NCBI RefSeq assembly: GCF_003387535.1
Contig: NZ_QUNR01000002.1
Location: forward strand, 126,827-190,826
DNA from: Paraperlucidibaca baekdonensis
GTDB lineage: Bacteria; Pseudomonadota; Gammaproteobacteria; Pseudomonadales; Moraxellaceae
Direction: 5' to 3'
Length of the DNA stretch: 64,000 bases
Every line of letters starts with the position of its first letter. Within the stretch, counting starts at the first letter, position 1. A program made the translations under genes and the position numbers. This document shows positions 58,927 to 64,000 of the stretch, piece after piece. The notes under the pieces are model-generated. The model did not search any database. It worked only from the letters and a program-made list of their open reading frames with translations, and was not told the origin of the DNA.

Positions 58927-59358
58927 ATGGCGATCGAACGTACCCTGTCTATCATTAAGCCCGATGCCGTTGGTAAAAATGCCATTGGCGCTATTTTCAG
59001 CCGCTTTGAAGCTGCTGGCTTGACCATTGTGGCTACCAAAATGAAGCACCTGTCGCAAGCCGAAGCCGAAGGCTTTTACGCTGAGCACCGCGAGCGCGGC
59101 TTCTTCAACGACCTGGTTGCCTTCATGACCTCCGGTCCGGTGGTGGTGAGCGCGTTGCAAGGCGAAAACGCCGTGTTGGCACACCGCGATATCCTCGGCG
59201 CCACCAATCCAAAAGATGCCGCACCGGGCACCATCCGCGCTGACTTCGCGGTGAGCATCGATGAAAACGCCGCCCACGGTTCCGACTCCACCACCTCGGC
59301 TGCCCGTGAAATCGGCTATTTCTTCAGTGAATTAGAAGTTTTCGCACGCACGCGCTAA
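58927..59358 (+). CDS. ndk: Nucleoside diphosphate kinase
   Basis: Balances nucleoside triphosphates via a phospho-histidine. 143 aa from ATG 58927 with GGAG upstream. [15 protein letters not shown], the [18 protein letters not shown] segment (18) and active His in [10 protein letters not shown] reading from 58894 adds 11 non-conserved residues and is rejected. Confidence 0.98.
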   Translation: MAIERTLSIIKPDAVGKNAIGAIFSRFEAAGLTIVATKMKHLSQAEAEGFYAEHRERGFFNDLVAFMTSGPVVVSALQGENAVLAHRDILGATNPKDAAPGTIRADFAVSIDENAAHGSDSTTSAAREIGYFFSELEVFARTR

Positions 59359-59528
59359 GCGGTGTAAGCTCATGGTCTGATACAGCCCATGCGCTTTGAT
59401 GCGACGAAGCGATTGCCGCTAAAGTCGCCGTGACAGGCCGCAGCATTTCGGTGCCGCGGCCTTCGCATAAGCAAAGCCTGTGCTTTGTGCTACGACATAA
59501 CTGGTGTAATAACCCGTCGAGAAATGAC

Positions 59529-60707
59529 ATGACCGATACGCCGCCTAAGCAAAACCTGCTGGGCTTGAGCCGCCAAGAAATGGAAGACTTTTTCGCCACC
59601 ATTGGCGAGAAAAAGTTTCGTGCCGGTCAAGTCATGAAGTGGATTCATCAGCAAGGCGTTAGCGACTTTGCTGAGATGACCAACCTCGCAAAAAGTCTGC
59701 GCGCCAAGCTCGAACAGTTCGCCGAAGTGCGCCCGCCGGAAGTCACCTACAAGCATTTTTCTGCCGATGGCACGCGCAAGTGGATCATCAAAGTCGGCGA
59801 CAACGCCATGGTCGAGGCGGTGCTCATCCCCGATGGCGAACGCAAAACCCTGTGTGTGTCCTCGCAAGTCGGCTGTGCGCTCGACTGCAGCTTTTGCTCG
59901 ACCGGCAAGCAAGGTTTTATGCGCGACTTGAGCGCCTCAGAAATCATTGGCCAAGTCTGGATCGCCAACCGCTCGTATTTAGACGAGGGCGAGTTTTCCG
60001 GACGCAATTCCGAGGGCGAACTGACCCGCACCCGCGCCATCACCAACGTAGTGATGATGGGCATGGGCGAGCCGCTGCTCAATCTCGACGCGGTGATTCC
60101 CGCGATGAGCATCATGCTCGATGATTTCGCCTATGGCCTGTCCAAGCGCCGCGTCACGTTGTCGACTTCGGGCGTGGTGCCCATGCTCGACAAGCTCACG
60201 CAAACGCTCGATGTGGCGCTCGCTATTTCTCTGCACGCGCCCAACGATGCATTGCGCAATGAGCTCGTGCCGATCAATAAAAAATACCCCTTAGTCGAGC
60301 TGATGGCTGCCTGCAAACGCTGGCTGCTGCACCATCAGGGCAAAGAAGTAGGCCGGCGCAAGGTCACCATGGAGTACGTCATGCTCGATGGTGTCAATGA
60401 TCAGCCCGAGCATGCGCGGCAACTGGCGGTTTTGCTCAAAGATGTGCCGAGCAAGATCAACTTAATTCCGTTTAACCCGTTTCCGCATGCGCCTTATGGC
60501 AGCACGCCGCGCGATCGTATTGTGGCGTTTCAAAACACATTGATTCGCGCCGGATTTACCACGACTATTCGAGCCACACGCGGTGATGATATTGATGCCG
60601 CCTGTGGCCAGTTAGTGGGCCAAGTAAAAGATCGCACACGGCGTGCGGAGCGTTGGCAAGCCAGCACCCGCGACAGCCAAAAAATAACAATACGTGCGAT
60701 AGATTGA
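59529..60707 (+). CDS. rlmN: Dual-specificity 23S rRNA/tRNA adenine-C2 methyltransferase RlmN
   Basis: Radical-SAM enzyme that methylates A2503 of 23S rRNA and A37 of some tRNAs. 392 aa from ATG 59529. Radical-SAM cluster C116-x3-C120-x2-C123 in [26 protein letters not shown], and the second catalytic Cys in [10 protein letters not shown] near the C-terminus. The 170 bp upstream hold only a 7-bp inverted repeat AGGCCGC/GCGGCCT (59435-59462) and no clear promoter. In Pseudomonas pilF follows; here rodZ follows after 10 bp. Confidence 0.96.
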   Translation: MTDTPPKQNLLGLSRQEMEDFFATIGEKKFRAGQVMKWIHQQGVSDFAEMTNLAKSLRAKLEQFAEVRPPEVTYKHFSADGTRKWIIKVGDNAMVEAVLIPDGERKTLCVSSQVGCALDCSFCSTGKQGFMRDLSASEIIGQVWIANRSYLDEGEFSGRNSEGELTRTRAITNVVMMGMGEPLLNLDAVIPAMSIMLDDFAYGLSKRRVTLSTSGVVPMLDKLTQTLDVALAISLHAPNDALRNELVPINKKYPLVELMAACKRWLLHHQGKEVGRRKVTMEYVMLDGVNDQPEHARQLAVLLKDVPSKINLIPFNPFPHAPYGSTPRDRIVAFQNTLIRAGFTTTIRATRGDDIDAACGQLVGQVKDRTRRAERWQASTRDSQKITIRAID

Positions 60708-60717
60708 GGATGATGCC

Positions 60718-61824
60718 GTGAGCACTGAAAATGATGCCAAACAAGCCGACCAAGCGCTGGATGCTACCGACGCGGTAACGCCGGCGGCACCACAAGCCGT
60801 GACACCAACGCCGGGCGCGCAACTGCGGCAAGCGCGTGAAAGCAAGGGCCTTACGGTGGCGCAAATTGCCAAAGAAACTATGCTCACCGCGCGCTATTTG
60901 ACCGCGCTTGAAGCCGACGATTACGAAGCATTGCCCGGTAGCACGTTTGTGCGTGGCTATTTGCGTCGTTACGCGCCCTTGGTGGGCTTGTCGGCAAACA
61001 CCCTAGTTGCCGAGTTCGATGGCATTTGGCAGGCACGCAATTTAGCCGCTGCGCCATTGATCGACGCGCAAGTGCATGCGCTGCAGCAGGAGCGCGTGGC
61101 GAGTCGCCGGGGCAATCGTCGCGCCAGTATGTTTGCGCGCACGGCGTATCATTTATCGCTAACGCGCCTGTTGTCGTTGGGCTCGGCGCTACTATTGATT
61201 GTCTTATTGGTGGCGAGCTTTTTTTGGAATGACGCCGCCGACCCGGTGACCCCGTCAGAGTCAACCAGCGCGGCTGAGCTAAACCTCGATGCGTCGAGCA
61301 TTGAGCCGACTGCTGAGGCGCCTATTGACTCGCTGCCTGCCGAATCCGTTGAGCCACTGCCCAATGCCACCGATGCCGAGTCAGGCGCTGCGATCAATAG
61401 CATTGAGGCCAGCGCCGAAGGCAATAGCAGTGCAGCGAATACTGCCGTTGGCAGCGAGGCGAATGCCCAGGGTGCGACCATCACGCCGCCTGTAGCAGAA
61501 CCCAGTGCCACAAGCGCCGCCAATGTGCCTGTGGTGCAATCGACGCCAGAGCCAGCTGAAGCGGCTGAGCCCACGCCGCCAAGCATCGACACCTTAAGCT
61601 TTACCTTCACCGGCAAGTCCTGGATTAGCGTCCGTGATGCCACCGGCCAAGAGCTAGTCTATGGCCTAAAAAATGCCGGTCAGGCGGTCACCGTGTCGGG
61701 TCAGCCACCGTTTGCCATTAACATCGGCAGCGTGCGCGACACCCAAATGAGCCGCAATGGCACGCCGGTTAATCTCAAGCCCTACACGCGCGGCGAAATC
61801 GCCAGCTTCCGCCTCGGTCGCTAA
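60718..61824 (+). CDS. rodZ: Cytoskeleton protein RodZ
   Basis: Links MreB to the wall-elongation machinery. 368 aa. N-terminal Cro-like helix-turn-helix ([20 protein letters not shown], 20; [20 protein letters not shown]), one membrane helix (about 147-167), a long Ala/Ser/Glu/Thr-rich periplasmic linker (about 170-285), and a C-terminal beta domain ([20 protein letters not shown]). The start is GTG 60718 with GAGGA upstream, 10 bp after rlmN. Confidence 0.94.
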   Translation: MSTENDAKQADQALDATDAVTPAAPQAVTPTPGAQLRQARESKGLTVAQIAKETMLTARYLTALEADDYEALPGSTFVRGYLRRYAPLVGLSANTLVAEFDGIWQARNLAAAPLIDAQVHALQQERVASRRGNRRASMFARTAYHLSLTRLLSLGSALLLIVLLVASFFWNDAADPVTPSESTSAAELNLDASSIEPTAEAPIDSLPAESVEPLPNATDAESGAAINSIEASAEGNSSAANTAVGSEANAQGATITPPVAEPSATSAANVPVVQSTPEPAEAAEPTPPSIDTLSFTFTGKSWISVRDATGQELVYGLKNAGQAVTVSGQPPFAINIGSVRDTQMSRNGTPVNLKPYTRGEIASFRLGR

Positions 61825-61852
61825 AGCCGCTGTTTATTCAGGAGTCATGAGC

Positions 61853-62971
61853 ATGCACGAGTCACCCATTAAGCGTCGCTTGACCCGCAAAATCCGCGTC
61901 GGCAATGTCTTTGTGGGCGGCGATGCGCCGATCACCGTGCAAACCATGACCAACACCGAGACCTGCGATGTCGCCGCCACCGTCGCGCAAATTCAGCGCT
62001 GCGTGGCGGCGGGTGCCGACATTGTGCGTGTCTCTGTGCCGACCATGGACGCCGCCAAAGCCTTCGGCCAGATTCGCCAACAAGTCGATGTGCCGTTGGT
62101 CGCCGACATCCATTTTGACCACAAAATCGCTCTGGCTGTAGCCGACTTCGGTGCCGACTGCCTGCGCATCAATCCCGGCAATATTGGCTCCGATGATAAA
62201 GTCCGCGAAGTCGTGGCCGCCGCCCGCCATCACGGCATTTCCATGCGCATTGGCGTCAATGCCGGCTCGCTGGAAAAAGACATCCAGAAAAAATACACCG
62301 AGCCCACTGGTGCGGCGTTGCTGGAATCCGCCATGCGCCATATCGACATTCTCGACCGTCTAAATTTCCACGAATTTAAAGTCAGCGTGAAGGCCTCCAA
62401 CGTGTTTCTCACGCTCGATGCCTACCGCTTGCTATCGGCACAAATCGACAACCCACTGCATTTGGGCGTGACCGAGGCCGGCGTGTTTCGTTCGGGCACC
62501 GTGAAGTCGGCGATTGCCATGGGCGGACTCTTACTCGATGGCATTGGTGACACCTTGCGTGTCTCGCTCGCCGCCGAGCCCGAAGATGAAGTGAAAGTCG
62601 GTTTCGATATTTTGAAGTCGCTGGGCATTCGTTCCAATGGCATCAACTTTATTGCCTGCCCAAGCTGTTCGCGCCAAGAGTTCGATGTGATTCGCGTGAT
62701 GAACGCCTTAGAAGCGCGCCTCGAAGATGTGCGCGTGCCCATGGATGTCTCGGTCATTGGCTGTAAGGTCAATGGCCCGGGCGAGGCCAAAGAGGCGGAC
62801 ATTGGCGTGGTTGGCGCGGCTCCGAAAAGTTTGGTGTATCGCAATGGCGATAAAAGCCATCTCATCGATACCAATAACTTGGTCGATGAAATCGAGGCCA
62901 TGGTGCGCGCACGCGTGCTAGAAAAAACCGAGCAAGACGCCAAGCTCATTATTAAAGCGGCGGCTGACTAA
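61853..62971 (+). CDS. ispG: 4-hydroxy-3-methylbut-2-enyl diphosphate synthase IspG
   Basis: [4Fe-4S] enzyme of the non-mevalonate isoprenoid pathway. From ATG 61853 it is 372 aa, the same as E. coli; ATG 61847 is also possible but leaves only 2 bp after GGAG. TIM-barrel with [28 protein letters not shown] and [15 protein letters not shown]; cluster ligands in [13 protein letters not shown] and [11 protein letters not shown]. Confidence 0.97.
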   Translation: MHESPIKRRLTRKIRVGNVFVGGDAPITVQTMTNTETCDVAATVAQIQRCVAAGADIVRVSVPTMDAAKAFGQIRQQVDVPLVADIHFDHKIALAVADFGADCLRINPGNIGSDDKVREVVAAARHHGISMRIGVNAGSLEKDIQKKYTEPTGAALLESAMRHIDILDRLNFHEFKVSVKASNVFLTLDAYRLLSAQIDNPLHLGVTEAGVFRSGTVKSAIAMGGLLLDGIGDTLRVSLAAEPEDEVKVGFDILKSLGIRSNGINFIACPSCSRQEFDVIRVMNALEARLEDVRVPMDVSVIGCKVNGPGEAKEADIGVVGAAPKSLVYRNGDKSHLIDTNNLVDEIEAMVRARVLEKTEQDAKLIIKAAAD

Positions 62972-63028
62972 GCCGTCCACACGCTATAAAGACGGCGGCC
63001 AAAAACGCCGCACTACTGAGAATTGCTG

Positions 63029-64000
63029 ATGAGTCGCTTATCTGCCATCCGTGGCATGAATGATATTTTGCCAGACGCCACGCCGCGCTGGCAGCAGCTG
63101 GAAACCGCGCTAAAAAGCCTGATGCAGCGCTACGGTTATCGCGAAATACGCTTGCCCGTGGTCGAGCCCACGGCGCTGTTTAAGCGCGCTATTGGCGAAG
63201 TCACTGACATCGTCGAAAAAGAAATGTATTGCTTCGAGGACCGCAGCGGCGAGTCCATCACGCTGCGCCCCGAAGGCACCGCTGGTTGCGTGCGTGCCTG
63301 CCTCGAGCACGGCCTCACGCACAATCAAAGCCCCAAACTCTGGTATACCGGCCCAATGTTTCGCTACGAGCGTCCGCAAAAAGGCCGCTACCGCCAGTTT
63401 CATCAGTTTGGTATTGAAACCTTTGGCCAAGCCGGCGCCGACATGGACGCCGAGCTGATCATCTTGACCGCACGTTTGTGGCGCGAACTCGGCCTCAGCG
63501 ACGCCGTAACCTTAGAGCTTAATAGCCTCGGCGAGCTCGACGCGCGCGCGGCGTTTCGTCAGGCTTTGGTGACGTATTTGGAGCAATTTCGCACCCAGCT
63601 CGATGACGACTCCCAGCGGCGCCTGACCACCAATCCGCTACGCATTCTCGATAGCAAAGACCAAAACACACAAGCCATTTTGCGTGATGCCCCGCAGCTT
63701 GCCGACTACCTCGATGACGGCTCAAAAGCGCATTTTGCCGAGCTCTGCGCGCATCTCGATGCCTGCGGTGTACGTTATCGCATTAACCCTAACCTGGTGC
63801 GCGGCTTGGACTATTACAACAAAACCGTGTTTGAGTGGGTGACCACCGCGCTGGGTGCGCAGGGCACGGTGTGCGCCGGTGGCCGCTATGACGGCTTGGT
63901 GGCGCAACTCGGCGGTCAAGCCACACCAGCAGTTGGCTGCGCCATGGGCTTGGAGCGCTTGGTGTTGCTGATGGACGCTGTAGCAGCCAGCACAGCAGAG
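63029..64000 (+). CDS. hisS: Histidyl-tRNA synthetase (partial, runs off the window)
   Basis: Class II aminoacyl-tRNA synthetase. The first 324 codons are in the window with no stop. Begins [16 protein letters not shown], motif 2 [18 protein letters not shown], His-specific [13 protein letters not shown] and AGGRYDGL, and motif 3 GCAMGLERL close to the window end. It follows ispG by 57 bp, the standard order. Confidence 0.97.
   Translation, partial: MSRLSAIRGMNDILPDATPRWQQLETALKSLMQRYGYREIRLPVVEPTALFKRAIGEVTDIVEKEMYCFEDRSGESITLRPEGTAGCVRACLEHGLTHNQSPKLWYTGPMFRYERPQKGRYRQFHQFGIETFGQAGADMDAELIILTARLWRELGLSDAVTLELNSLGELDARAAFRQALVTYLEQFRTQLDDDSQRRLTTNPLRILDSKDQNTQAILRDAPQLADYLDDGSKAHFAELCAHLDACGVRYRINPNLVRGLDYYNKTVFEWVTTALGAQGTVCAGGRYDGLVAQLGGQATPAVGCAMGLERLVLLMDAVAASTAE

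Noticed and set aside
59435..59462. Terminator between ndk and rlmN
   Set aside because: A 7-bp stem AGGCCGC/GCGGCCT exists, but the loop is 14 nt and no T-run follows.

Overview
This window is a continuous stretch of gammaproteobacterial chromosome made almost entirely of core genes. The gene order is Pseudomonas-like rather than enterobacterial: petC-sspA-sspB-dolP-diaA-yraN-rsmI-rnpB, then the dcw cluster, lpxC, dciA, an M23 peptidase, secA, argJ and a MutT/TMP-synthase fusion; then yacG-coaE-pilD-pilC-pilB-pilA-tRNA-Thr; then valS-holC-pepA with lptF-lptG; then tRNA-Leu, queA-tgt-yajC-secD-secF; then suhB, trmJ-cysE, the isc operon, ndk, rlmN, rodZ, ispG and hisS. MurE carries the DNPR motif of meso-diaminopimelate ligases, so the cell wall is Gram-negative type. 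A free-living member of the Pseudomonadales/Cellvibrionales neighbourhood fits; the species cannot be told from the sequence.

Layout. 1-4.45 kb: end of the cytochrome bc1 operon, SspA/SspB, and the convergent dolP-diaA-yraN group. 4.5-4.9 kb: RNase P RNA with its own promoter. 4.9-5.2 kb: an AT-rich spacer with a sigma70 promoter and a four-repeat MraZ box. 5.2-22 kb: mraZ-rsmH-ftsL-ftsI-murE-murF-mraY-murD-ftsW-murG-murC-ddl-ftsQ-ftsA-ftsZ, mostly joined by 1-4 nt stop/start overlaps, followed by lpxC with its own promoter. 23-29.5 kb: dciA, M23 endopeptidase, secA, argJ, mutT. 29.5-34.1 kb: type IV pilus assembly genes next to tRNA-Thr. 34.2-43.3 kb: a long inverted repeat, valS-holC-pepA, and lptF-lptG followed by a PP2C phosphatase and a small membrane protein. 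43.3-51.6 kb: tRNA-Leu, queuosine genes, SecDF-YajC, a GST, a repeat lipoprotein, an unknown exported protein and suhB. 51.6-64 kb: trmJ-cysE, iscRSUA-hscBA-fdx-iscX, ndk, rlmN, rodZ, ispG and the start of hisS.

The genes cover peptidoglycan precursor synthesis and septation, LPS synthesis and export (lpxC, lptFG), protein export (secA, secDF-yajC), Fe-S assembly, and Fe-S users that sit downstream of it (rlmN, ispG).

I found no phage, IS element, CRISPR array or defence system. The most unusual points are: a PP2C phosphatase and tail-anchored protein translationally coupled to lptG; loss of lpoA and pilF from otherwise conserved neighbourhoods; a PilB without its N-terminal domain; RsmI with altered signature motifs; a 24-bp inverted repeat between tRNA-Thr and valS; paired inverted repeats around ftsA/ftsZ; and a lipoprotein built of 11-residue repeats.
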